A stretch of 5,865 nucleotides of DNA from Boseongicola sp. (GTDB taxonomy: Bacteria > Pseudomonadota > Alphaproteobacteria > Rhodobacterales > Rhodobacteraceae). A model generated the notes under the pieces. That model saw nothing but the letters and a program-made list of their open reading frames with translations. It was not told the origin of the DNA and ran no database searches. This document shows, piece after piece, positions 1 through 5,865 of this stretch. The position numbers and the translations under genes were made by a program. The DNA lies in the NCBI GenBank assembly GCA_013042895.1, contig JABDPD010000241.1, positions 1 to 5,865 on the forward strand. The letters are read 5' to 3'. The first letter of the stretch is position 1; each line of letters opens with the position of its first letter.

Positions 1-891
1 GGGTTCAGCCACCCCGTTCACACGGCAACAGGCTGTCAGGGTATTCGCCAAGAGACAGGCGATCGTCATCGGACCAACACCGCCTGGAACTGGCGTAATC
101 GCGCCCGCAACATCCGATGCGCTGGCGAAGTCGACATCTCCAACCAGCCGAGTCTTTGGCGAACCATCCTCTTTCAAACCGGCATCAATCCGATTGATGC
201 CTACGTCAATCACAGTCGCACCCGGCTTAATCCAATCGCCGGGCACCATTTCCGGTCGCCCAACCGCTGCAACCACAATATCCGCACGCCCGACGACCTC
301 GGCCAAATCTTTGGTTCGGCTATGCGCGATCGTCACTGTGCAGCTATCGCCCAGCAACAACTGAGCCATTGGCTTACCCACGATATTCGAGCGCCCAACC
401 ACCACCGCGTTCATGCCAGAAAGACTTCCATGATAATCGCGCAGCATCATAAGGCAGCCCAGTGGAGTGCAAGGCACCATCGACTTTTGCCCAGTCCCCA
501 AAAGACCAACGTTCGAGATATGGAATCCGTCGACGTCCTTGCTCGGGTCAATCGAATTAATCACAAGGTCTTCGTTCAGGTGCTTCGGCAATGGCAGTTG
601 CACCAGAATTCCATGGATTGTCTCATCGTTATTCAATTGACTAATGAGCGCCAACAAATCGGCTTCAGACGTCTCTGCATCCAACTTATGCTCGACGGAC
701 TTCATACCAACTTCTTGAGTTTGCTTGCCTTTCGAGCGAACATAGACTTGGCTCGCAGGATCCTCACCGACTAAGACAACGGCCAGACCCGGCGTGATAC
801 CGTGATCCGATTTCAGCGTCTCCACATGCGCAGCGACCTTCTCGCGAACTGAAGCCGCGAATGCTTTTCCGTCAATGCGTGTAGCCGTCAT
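1..891 (-). CDS. folD: FolD, bifunctional methylenetetrahydrofolate dehydrogenase / methenyltetrahydrofolate cyclohydrolase (3' end cut by window edge)
   Basis: FolD is a cytosolic enzyme that oxidises 5,10-methylene-THF to 5,10-methenyl-THF with NADP and hydrolyses the latter to 10-formyl-THF; both steps are reversible. I translated the minus strand from the ATG at 889-891 and obtained 297 uninterrupted residues running off the left edge. The family is usually about 285-300 residues, so only a few residues and the stop should be missing. Visible motifs are the catalytic YVRSK (Tyr50, Lys54), QLPLP (98-102), DVDGFH (119-124), the nucleotide-binding [13 protein letters not shown] (164-176) and [10 protein letters not shown] (267-276). 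The start is fixed by an AAGGA seven bases upstream and by the [10 protein letters not shown] opening. It is last of three tightly spaced genes, 10 bases after the OsmC-family gene, and works in series with Fhs upstream. Codon use differs from fhs: 11 of 28 Leu codons are TTG and ATT outnumbers ATC, suggesting lower expression. Identification is secure. Confidence 0.96.
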   Translation of the reverse strand, partial: MTATRIDGKAFAASVREKVAAHVETLKSDHGITPGLAVVLVGEDPASQVYVRSKGKQTQEVGMKSVEHKLDAETSEADLLALISQLNNDETIHGILVQLPLPKHLNEDLVINSIDPSKDVDGFHISNVGLLGTGQKSMVPCTPLGCLMMLRDYHGSLSGMNAVVVGRSNIVGKPMAQLLLGDSCTVTIAHSRTKDLAEVVGRADIVVAAVGRPEMVPGDWIKPGATVIDVGINRIDAGLKEDGSPKTRLVGDVDFASASDVAGAITPVPGGVGPMTIACLLANTLTACCRVNGVAEP

Positions 892-898
892 CTGATAT

Positions 899-903
899 TC
901 CTT
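899..903 (-). promoter_or_regulatory. Shine-Dalgarno of folD, overlapping the upstream stop codon
   Basis: On the minus strand the OsmC-gene stop TAA (904-902) runs straight into the folD ribosome site: TAAGGA, then seven bases, then ATG. The AAGGA core uses two bases of the stop codon. This arrangement is typical of translational coupling and supports the ATG at 889-891 as the folD start. Confidence 0.7.
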
Positions 904-1348
904 AACTTAGATTTACTACGATCTCGGTCTTCACCGAGTTCGCTATGAAACAGGCGTGGTGAGCCTTCTCGTGAAGGCGCATGTGCTCTACGGCATCAGG
1001 TGCATCGCCTTCGAATTCCACCGCAACATTCAAGTCCACACGCGGGATCCAGACCACGCCATCTGTCTGTCGCAGCGCGCCCTTCGCTGTGTCGTGATAA
1101 GACGCAACCCGGAACCCGTCACGATACGCGACATCCAGAAACCAAAGCATATGGCACGACGAGATCGAAGCGATGAAAGCCTCTTCCGGATCGACGGCTT
1201 CGGCCAAACCAAGCGGTGGCGCGACAATTGAAGGTGAAGGCGCCGCCACCACCTCAATGCCCCCATCAAACCGCCAGTGGTGCGCGCGGGAATATTGCCC
1301 GGAAGCAAAATCCCCATCACACGTCCATATGACTTCGGCCGAGTGCAT
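902..1348 (-). CDS. OsmC/Ohr-family protein (putative thiol-dependent peroxidase)
   Basis: A 148-residue protein of the OsmC/Ohr superfamily, whose studied members are small homodimeric cytosolic enzymes that reduce organic hydroperoxides with a pair of cysteines. The two expected cysteines are present: Cys65 in [11 protein letters not shown] on the central helix and Cys133 in HHACFIANS, the typical second-Cys motif. The N-terminal strand-rich segment ([13 protein letters not shown]) and overall length fit the family. I chose the ATG at 1346-1348. The frame stays open upstream to 1393, but that extension overlaps fhs and encodes an Arg-rich stretch unlike the family. The chosen start lies five bases after the fhs stop, with only a weak AAG-type ribosome site, so initiation probably depends on ribosomes ending fhs. 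It is followed 10 bases later by folD. The subfamily (OsmC, Ohr or YhfA-like) cannot be settled by eye, and the true substrate is unknown. Placement between two folate genes is unusual. Confidence 0.88.
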   Translation of the reverse strand: MHSAEVIWTCDGDFASGQYSRAHHWRFDGGIEVVAAPSPSIVAPPLGLAEAVDPEEAFIASISSCHMLWFLDVAYRDGFRVASYHDTAKGALRQTDGVVWIPRVDLNVAVEFEGDAPDAVEHMRLHEKAHHACFIANSVKTEIVVNLS

Positions 1349-1353
1349 CTGTC

Positions 1354-3030
1354 TTAGAACAGGCCTTCGATCTGACCATCGTCGTTGAGGCAAATGTTCT
1401 CCGCCGCAGGTTTAGACGGCAGACCAGGCATTGTCATGATCTCACCGCAGACGGCGACAACAAACCCGGCACCCGCGGAAAGCCGCACTTCGCGCACTGG
1501 CACAGAGTGTCCGGTCGGTGCGCCGCGCTGGGTTGGATCCGTCGTGAAGCTATACTGGGTCTTCGCCATACAAACCGGCAGATTCCCATATCCTGCTTCT
1601 TCCCAGACTTTCAGTTGATCGCGGATTTTCTTGTCGGCAATCACTTCGTCGGCGCGGTAGATCCGCTTAGCAATCGCCTCCATTTTTTCAAACAGCGAAA
1701 GCTCGTCTTTGTAAAGCGGAGCAAACTGGCTAGTGCCGCTTTCAGCGATTTCAGCGACGCGGCGCGCAAGAGGCTCAGAACCTTCCGACCCCAATTCCCA
1801 GTGACGCGACAAGATAGCTTCCGAGCCCTGCGTGGCAACATAGTCCTTAACAGCCTGCACTTCGGCGTCCGTGTCCGTAACAAAGTGGTTGATCGCGACC
1901 ACCACGGGCACACCGAAGGACTTCAGATTGCCAATGTGTCGCCCAAGGTTTGCACAACCCGACTTCACGGCATCGACGTTCTCTTGGCCAAGATCAGCCT
2001 TAGCAACGCCTCCGTTCATCTTCATCGCACGTACTGTCGCAACGAGCACCACACAGTCGGGCGCGAGACCAGCTTTGCGGCACTTAATGTTCATAAACTT
2101 CTCGGCACCAAGGTCCGCACCGAAGCCGGCCTCAGTCACCACGAAGTCAGCCAGCTTCAACGCTGTTGTCGTCGCAATCACCGAGTTACAGCCATGCGCG
2201 ATATTGGCAAACGGGCCGCCATGCACGAAGGCCGGATTGTTTTCGAGCGTCTGTACAAGGTTCGGCTGCATCGCATCCTTAAGCAGCACGGTCATAGCGC
2301 CATCGGCCTTAATGTCGCGCGCGTAGATCGGTGTGCGGTCACGGCGATAGGCCACAATCATATCGCCAAGGCGTTTCTCAAGGTCTTTCAGGTCCGTCGC
2401 AAGGCACAGGATCGCCATAACTTCTGAGGCAACCGTGATGTCAAAACCTGTCTGACGCGGGAAGCCGTTGGCAACACCACCGAGCGACGTCACGGTGTCA
2501 CGCAGCGCCCGGTCGTTCATGTCGAGAACGCGCTTCCACGTCACCCGGCGTTCGTCGATCTCAAGGCTGTTACCCCAATAGATGTGGTTGTCGATCATCG
2601 CCGACAGAAGATTGTGCGCCGCTGTAATCGCATGGAAGTCACCCGTAAAATGCAGGTTCATATCTTCCATTGGAACAATCTGCGCATAGCCACCACCGGC
2701 AGCGCCACCTTTCATCCCGAAGTTCGGCCCAAGCGACGCCTCACGGATACACACAGCGGCCTTCTTGCCGATACGGTTCAGACCATCGCCCAAGCCAACA
2801 GTCGTCGTCGTCTTTCCCTCGCCAGCGGGTGTGGGGTTGATCGCGGTAACCAGCACCAACTTGCCCTTCGGCTTGTCGCCAAGGCTTGAGATGAACTCCT
2901 GACCGACTTTCGCTTTGTCATGGCCGTAGGGAACCAAATCTTCCGGTGCAATTCCAAGCTTCGCACCAATCTCCATGATCGGCTGTTTGTTGGCTTCTCG
3001 CGCAATCTCGATGTCTGTTTTGTAGGCCAT
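1354..3030 (-). CDS. fhs: Formate-tetrahydrofolate ligase (10-formyl-THF synthetase)
   Basis: Fhs catalyses formate + ATP + THF to 10-formyl-THF + ADP + phosphate in the cytosol, feeding purine and formyl-Met-tRNA synthesis; in reverse it lets cells release formate with ATP gain. The 558-residue product has the normal full length. Motifs seen are the P-loop-like TPAGEGKT (67-74), the conserved [18 protein letters not shown] stretch (97-114), [10 protein letters not shown] (126-135), [19 protein letters not shown] in the middle, and [12 protein letters not shown] near the C terminus. The start [10 protein letters not shown] is typical of proteobacterial Fhs; upstream lies AGGGA ten bases before the ATG. 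It is the first gene of the fhs-OsmC-folD unit, after a 166-base non-coding gap, so the operon promoter probably lies there. Together with FolD it completes the formate-to-methylene-THF route. No frameshift or missing motif was seen. Confidence 0.98.
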   Translation of the reverse strand: MAYKTDIEIAREANKQPIMEIGAKLGIAPEDLVPYGHDKAKVGQEFISSLGDKPKGKLVLVTAINPTPAGEGKTTTTVGLGDGLNRIGKKAAVCIREASLGPNFGMKGGAAGGGYAQIVPMEDMNLHFTGDFHAITAAHNLLSAMIDNHIYWGNSLEIDERRVTWKRVLDMNDRALRDTVTSLGGVANGFPRQTGFDITVASEVMAILCLATDLKDLEKRLGDMIVAYRRDRTPIYARDIKADGAMTVLLKDAMQPNLVQTLENNPAFVHGGPFANIAHGCNSVIATTTALKLADFVVTEAGFGADLGAEKFMNIKCRKAGLAPDCVVLVATVRAMKMNGGVAKADLGQENVDAVKSGCANLGRHIGNLKSFGVPVVVAINHFVTDTDAEVQAVKDYVATQGSEAILSRHWELGSEGSEPLARRVAEIAESGTSQFAPLYKDELSLFEKMEAIAKRIYRADEVIADKKIRDQLKVWEEAGYGNLPVCMAKTQYSFTTDPTQRGAPTGHSVPVREVRLSAGAGFVVAVCGEIMTMPGLPSKPAAENICLNDDGQIEGLF

Positions 3031-3196
3031 GTCCCGGATTTCCCTGTTGTCTCGCGCCGTAATTCGACGTTCCTATTCGCTATAAGCATGCAAAGGCCAG
3101 CGGTAAGCGTCATTTTCGACATTTCCGACCCCGCTTGCGTCTAAGCAAGCGATCATGCCCCGCTTATCGGAAAATCTCAGGAGTTTTTTGGCGCAC
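3031..3196 (-). promoter_or_regulatory. Non-coding region upstream of fhs, likely operon promoter/leader
   Basis: This 166-base gap separates the MOSC gene stop from the fhs start. It contains the fhs ribosome site (AGGGA at 3041-3045), a hairpin at 3132-3151 and repeated AAGCG elements. A weak promoter-like pair can be read on the minus strand: CTTACC (3107-3102), 17 bases, then TATAGC (3084-3079). It matches the sigma-70 consensus only 3/6 and 4/6, so the exact promoter is uncertain. I saw no T-run terminator for the MOSC gene, so some read-through into fhs is possible. I compared it mentally with folate (THF) and ZTP riboswitch patterns and could not support either. Confidence 0.4.
3132..3151. 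repeat. Inverted repeat / hairpin, 7-bp stem, 6-base loop
   Basis: CGCTTGC (3132-3138) and GCAAGCG (3145-3151) are perfect reverse complements around the loop GTCTAA. There is no T-run after it on either strand, so it is not a standard intrinsic terminator. It lies about 100 bases upstream of the fhs start and could be an operator, part of a leader RNA, or a weak transcript-end structure for the MOSC gene. Confidence 0.5.
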
Positions 3197-3778
3197 CTAA
3201 AGACCTGCCCAAGCGCGTTGCTCAGGAACATGCAGCGTAACACTATCACCAACCCGCAGATCGCCTTCGCGCTCGACCCACGCCGTCACACCACGCAATC
3301 CCTTAGCTGCTGCTTTGAACTTTCGCCCCTCACCAGGCAAGTGCCGGTCGATCACAGCAACGGGCAAATGGCACGGTCTGTTGAGCATATCGACAACCAG
3401 CGTCGCGCCTGTCGCGAATTGAAGGCGTGATGAAGGAGGCACGTGCGTGAAATCCGGCAAACCCGAGATCACCACCGACGCCCCAATCCACGACGGATCA
3501 AGACGCTCGATCCCCATATTATCTGCGATCGCCTCCAACTCCTCCGCCGACACCACCGAAAACTGACGTGTGTTCCGAATTTCGGTGCCTTTGGGGTACT
3601 GCGTGACAACCCGCGAACAAGACGCCCGCGTCAGACCACCGTGATCTTCGTCAGCAGCACCTGCGAAGCTTGCAAACACCCGCGAGCGCTCAGCCGAAGC
3701 AAGGTCCGCCTCGCGATCGGAAACACAGCCAAGCCATGTGATAGTTCCCGAGACACCCGTCTTGATCAACGCAGGCAT
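3197..3778 (-). CDS. MOSC-domain protein
   Basis: A 193-residue protein that I assign to the MOSC (molybdenum cofactor sulfurase C-terminal) domain family, small beta-strand proteins thought to bind sulfur or the molybdenum cofactor; YiiM and YuaD are stand-alone members. Supporting features are DEDHGGLTR (43-51), the usual HGG motif of the family; TEIRNTRQFSVVSAEEL (65-81), with the family's segment of Asn-Arg-Gln followed by a strand; the central LDPSWIGASVVISG (93-106); and the invariant-type cysteine Cys136 in LNRPCHLP. The end, LRVGDSVTLHVP, matches the closing VGD strand of MOSC domains. No signal peptide or membrane helix is visible. The ATG is supported by a G-rich ribosome site seven bases upstream. 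It follows the membrane-protein gene by 21 bases, suggesting co-transcription. The substrate is not known, and no molybdoenzyme gene lies in the window. Confidence 0.85.
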   Translation of the reverse strand: MPALIKTGVSGTITWLGCVSDREADLASAERSRVFASFAGAADEDHGGLTRASCSRVVTQYPKGTEIRNTRQFSVVSAEELEAIADNMGIERLDPSWIGASVVISGLPDFTHVPPSSRLQFATGATLVVDMLNRPCHLPVAVIDRHLPGEGRKFKAAAKGLRGVTAWVEREGDLRVGDSVTLHVPEQRAWAGL

Positions 3779-3785
3779 GCCGGCA

Positions 3786-3794
3786 CTCCCCCCC
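3786..3794 (-). promoter_or_regulatory. G-run Shine-Dalgarno of the MOSC gene
   Basis: On the minus strand seven consecutive G precede AG, ending seven bases before the ATG. This gives a strong GGAG match to the anti-Shine-Dalgarno and decides the start at 3778. The homopolymer is long for a ribosome site and could slip in replication, though slippage 5' of the GGAG core would change little. Confidence 0.65.
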
Positions 3795-3799
3795 TCGGT

Positions 3800-4288
3800 T
3801 TAGATCGGCTCACCATTGTTCGCCTTCCGCTTTTCAAGCAGAGTGTTGGTGACAGTATAAGTGTCCGGCATGAATCGCTTGCGTCTTTGAACATCTTCCC
3901 ACCACTGGGCACCGCCAGGCGTCGTTAGCATCTCGTAAAAATAGTTCGCAACTGCTCCATCAAGCCCAACCAGCTTTTGCGGGAGCGCATCATTGTGCTT
4001 GAGGAAATTACCGAAGATATGCACCCCTTGCTCAAGGTACATCTCGAAAGTGAGGCGCTCAGCATCGCTCAAACTGGAAAGGTCCGCATGCCCCTTAACA
4101 AGCACGGCAGCAAGTTTCGGGTCGTTCGGCTGTGCCTTGAAGTCCGTTAACGTCTGCAACAACTCGCGCCAGTTTGTCAGCTCGGTTTGCTTGCGCGTTG
4201 CGCGGATTTCATATGCCACAAACAACAGTGATACGATAATCGCGGCAGCGGCGATCAGGTCCGCAATATCGGCAATCTGTGAAAGCAT
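3800..4288 (-). CDS. Uncharacterised protein with one N-terminal membrane helix
   Basis: I cannot name this gene. From the ATG at 4286-4288 it encodes 162 residues. Residues about 8-26 (IADLIAAAAIIVSLLFVAY) form one hydrophobic helix, followed by the basic EIRATRKQ, so the rest is probably cytoplasmic and anchored to the inner membrane. The remainder looks mostly helical and has no Cys. The layout (short N terminus, one helix ending in a Y-x-I-R motif, then a soluble part with a Pro-Gly-Gly-x-x-Trp-Trp element near residues 126-132) resembles a widespread family of small hypothetical proteobacterial proteins; that is recollection, not a search. An in-frame GTG at 4292-4294 would add two residues; I prefer the ATG because GAG sits eight bases before it, but both are possible. 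The gene lies between the ftsH terminator and the MOSC gene. Only about 50 bases separate it from the terminator T-run, and I could not recognise a promoter there. Confidence 0.8.
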   Translation of the reverse strand: MLSQIADIADLIAAAAIIVSLLFVAYEIRATRKQTELTNWRELLQTLTDFKAQPNDPKLAAVLVKGHADLSSLSDAERLTFEMYLEQGVHIFGNFLKHNDALPQKLVGLDGAVANYFYEMLTTPGGAQWWEDVQRRKRFMPDTYTVTNTLLEKRKANNGEPI

Positions 4289-4340
4289 CAGCACATCTCA
4301 TCGGTTCCAAAGGCGTTCAGACAGATGATCGCGTCACACC

Positions 4341-4378
4341 CCCAAAAACACAATGCCCCGCACGAGTGCGGGGCATTG
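4341..4378 (-). terminator. Rho-independent terminator of ftsH
   Basis: CAATGCCCCGCA (4351-4362) and TGCGGGGCATTG (4367-4378) form a perfect 12-bp GC-rich stem closed by a 4-base loop. Read on the minus strand it is followed by TGTTTTTGGG, giving a five-T run. It starts 22 bases after the ftsH stop codon. The plus strand carries no upstream gene that would use it, so it serves ftsH and insulates the next gene. Confidence 0.92.
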
Positions 4379-4400
4379 ATTGATCAGTTATCGGATCGGA

Positions 4401-5865
4401 TCAGGTCGAAGGCTCGGGCTCCATGCCACCATCGTCGTCCGATGGCTTCGCCTTCGGCTTGGTCTTTGGAATGGCTGTAATCGACGCCGTTCCGCCGGTA
4501 TCCGACGGTTTATCATCGTCATCGTCGCCGCGGCTCAGAGGTTCGCCCGCGATCACGCGTGTAATCTCGTTGCCTGTCAGCGTCTCATACTCCAGCAAAC
4601 CCTGCGCCAAACGCTCAAGGTCGTCGCGCTTTTCGGTCAGAATGCGCATGGCAGTCTCATAGCCTTCGTCAACCAGCTCTTTGACCTTGTCGTCGATGGT
4701 CTTCTGGGTCTCGCTCGAATGGTTGGTTCCACCACCATAGGTGCCCAGATGGGACTGCTGCTCATTCGCATAGTCCACATACCCAAGTTCCTCAGCATAA
4801 CCAAACTGAGTGACCATCGCCCGCGCAATCCGTGTCACTTGCTGAATGTCCGAAGACGCGCCGGAGGTTACGTTTTCTTTGCCAAAGACCAACTCCTCGG
4901 CCACACGCCCCCCCATCGCCATCGCGATTTTCGAAGTGTATTTTGTGTAGGTCACCGATAGCTGGTCGCGCTCCGGCAGTGAGAGAACCAGACCCAGAGC
5001 ACGGCCACGCGGAATGATCGTCGCTTTATGGATTGGATCATGTTGGGGCACATTCAGACCCACAATCGCGTGGCCTGCCTCGTGATAAGCCGTCAGCTTC
5101 TTTTCGTCCTCGGTCATCACCATCGAGCGCCGCTCAGCGCCCATCATCACCTTGTCCTTGGCGCTCTCGAAGTCTTCCATCGTTACGAAACGGCGTCCGA
5201 CACGAGCCGCCATCAAGGCACTTTCATTCACAAGGTTCGCCAGATCTGCACCCGAAAAGCCCGGTGTACCCCGCGCAATGATGCGCAGATCAACATCCGG
5301 ACCAAGCGGCACTTTGCGCGCGTGCACACCGAGAATCTTCTCACGGCCTTTGATGTCAGGGTTTGGAACCTGAACCTGACGGTCAAAACGACCCGGACGC
5401 AGCAAAGCTGGATCCAGAACATCAGGACGGTTCGTCGCCGCGACGATGATGATACCTTCGTTGGCATCAAAGCCGTCCATCTCGACCAGCAACTGGTTCA
5501 GTGTTTGCTCGCGCTCATCGTTGCCACCGCCATATCCGGCACCACGCGAGCGTCCAACAGCGTCGATTTCATCTATGAAGATAATGCACGGCGCGTTCTT
5601 TTTGCCCTGCTCGAACATGTCCCGCACACGGCTTGCACCGACGCCGACAAACATTTCCACAAAGTCCGAACCGGAAATTGTGAAGAATGGCACACCGGCC
5701 TCGCCCGCAATCGCACGCGCCAGAAGCGTCTTACCCGTACCCGGAGGACCTACAAGCAAGGCACCCTTTGGAATTTTGCCGCCAAGACGCGAGAACTTCT
5801 GCGGCGTGCGCAAGAATTCCACGATCTCTTCCAGCTCTTCCTTGGCTTCATCAATACCGGCCACG
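4401..5865 (-). CDS. ftsH: FtsH, ATP-dependent zinc metalloprotease (5' end cut by window edge)
   Basis: FtsH is a hexameric inner-membrane AAA+ protease that extracts and degrades membrane and short-lived cytosolic proteins. The 487 residues present (numbered from the Val codon at 5864) cover the whole ATPase and protease domains. The N-terminal region, normally about 150 residues with two membrane helices, lies beyond the right edge. The edge GTG is not the start: it encodes the Val of the internal [11 protein letters not shown] motif. Visible motifs are Walker A GPPGTGKT (39-46), pore loop FVG (72-74), Walker B IIFIDE (94-99), second region of homology [18 protein letters not shown] (143-160) with arginine fingers Arg156 and Arg159, zinc site HEAGH (261-265) and the third-ligand Asp339 in SGASSDIQ. 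The tail holds an acidic stretch ([10 protein letters not shown]), a Lys/Pro segment and EPEPST; this part is poorly conserved. The gene ends at TGA and is followed by a strong terminator. Identification is secure. Confidence 0.98.
   Translation of the reverse strand, partial: VAGIDEAKEELEEIVEFLRTPQKFSRLGGKIPKGALLVGPPGTGKTLLARAIAGEAGVPFFTISGSDFVEMFVGVGASRVRDMFEQGKKNAPCIIFIDEIDAVGRSRGAGYGGGNDEREQTLNQLLVEMDGFDANEGIIIVAATNRPDVLDPALLRPGRFDRQVQVPNPDIKGREKILGVHARKVPLGPDVDLRIIARGTPGFSGADLANLVNESALMAARVGRRFVTMEDFESAKDKVMMGAERRSMVMTEDEKKLTAYHEAGHAIVGLNVPQHDPIHKATIIPRGRALGLVLSLPERDQLSVTYTKYTSKIAMAMGGRVAEELVFGKENVTSGASSDIQQVTRIARAMVTQFGYAEELGYVDYANEQQSHLGTYGGGTNHSSETQKTIDDKVKELVDEGYETAMRILTEKRDDLERLAQGLLEYETLTGNEITRVIAGEPLSRGDDDDDKPSDTGGTASITAIPKTKPKAKPSDDDGGMEPEPST

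Noticed and set aside
322..774. A 150-codon plus-strand frame
   Set aside because: It is antisense to folD, has no family resemblance and shows the His/Arg/Gln-rich look of a shadow frame.
1346..1393. Longer start for the OsmC-family protein at 1393
   Set aside because: It would overlap the fhs end by 40 bases and add 15 Arg-rich residues absent from the family; the ATG at 1348 gives the usual N terminus.
1507..2427. A 306-codon open frame on the plus strand, antisense to fhs
   Set aside because: It lies wholly inside fhs, whose product is unmistakable. The translation is rich in Arg and His with no recognisable domain, as expected of a frame opposite a well-used GC-rich gene.
3172..3190. 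Possible intrinsic terminator after the MOSC gene (A-run, CTCCTGAG, T-run on the minus strand)
   Set aside because: The only pairing is CTC with GAG around a two-base loop plus A/T pairs beyond a mismatch. That is too weak and too tight to support.
3031..3196. Possible THF or ZTP riboswitch upstream of fhs
   Set aside because: These would fit the gene's function, but I could not find the conserved blocks of either class. A covariance-model search would settle it.
3443..3928. A 161-codon plus-strand frame crossing the MOSC and membrane-protein genes
   Set aside because: It spans the junction of two well-supported minus-strand genes, is Arg-rich and has no recognisable domain.
4380..4961. A 193-codon plus-strand frame opposite ftsH
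   Set aside because: It is antisense to the conserved FtsH protease domain and starts within the ftsH terminator; it is a shadow.

Overview
This window looks like a chromosomal housekeeping segment of an alphaproteobacterium, most likely a Rhodobacteraceae/Roseobacter-group member. The grounds are the close fit of FtsH, Fhs and FolD to alphaproteobacterial versions, moderate-to-high GC (judged by eye, not counted) and the presence of a complete fhs-folD one-carbon module. This placement is inference; there is no rRNA or other taxonomic marker here. All six genes are on the minus strand, so the window reads right to left in transcription order, and both end genes are cut by the window edge.

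Right part (5865 to about 4341): the C-terminal three quarters of ftsH, the membrane-anchored AAA+ zinc protease, with complete ATPase and protease motifs and an acidic tail. It ends at a strong intrinsic terminator (12-bp perfect stem, 4-base loop, T-run on the minus strand).

Middle part (4294 to 3197): a small protein of unknown function with one N-terminal membrane helix, then, 21 bases on, a MOSC-domain protein with a conspicuous G-run Shine-Dalgarno. They look like a two-gene unit. A 166-base gap follows (3031-3196), holding a 7-bp-stem hairpin and several repeated AAGCG-type elements. It is the likely control region of the next operon.

Left part (3030 to 1): a tight three-gene operon, fhs (formate-tetrahydrofolate ligase), an OsmC-family protein and folD (methylene-THF dehydrogenase/methenyl-THF cyclohydrolase). 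The gaps are 5 and 10 bases, and the folD Shine-Dalgarno overlaps the stop codon of the OsmC gene. Fhs and FolD together interconvert formate, 10-formyl-THF, 5,10-methenyl-THF and 5,10-methylene-THF. In marine Rhodobacteraceae this route is used both for biosynthesis and for oxidising methyl groups to formate. The OsmC-like protein between them is the least expected member.

No mobile element, CRISPR array, tRNA or rRNA was seen. I found no convincing evidence for a wholly new system. The items most worth a second look are the OsmC gene inside the folate operon, the repeat-rich fhs upstream region, and the uncharacterised membrane protein/MOSC pair.
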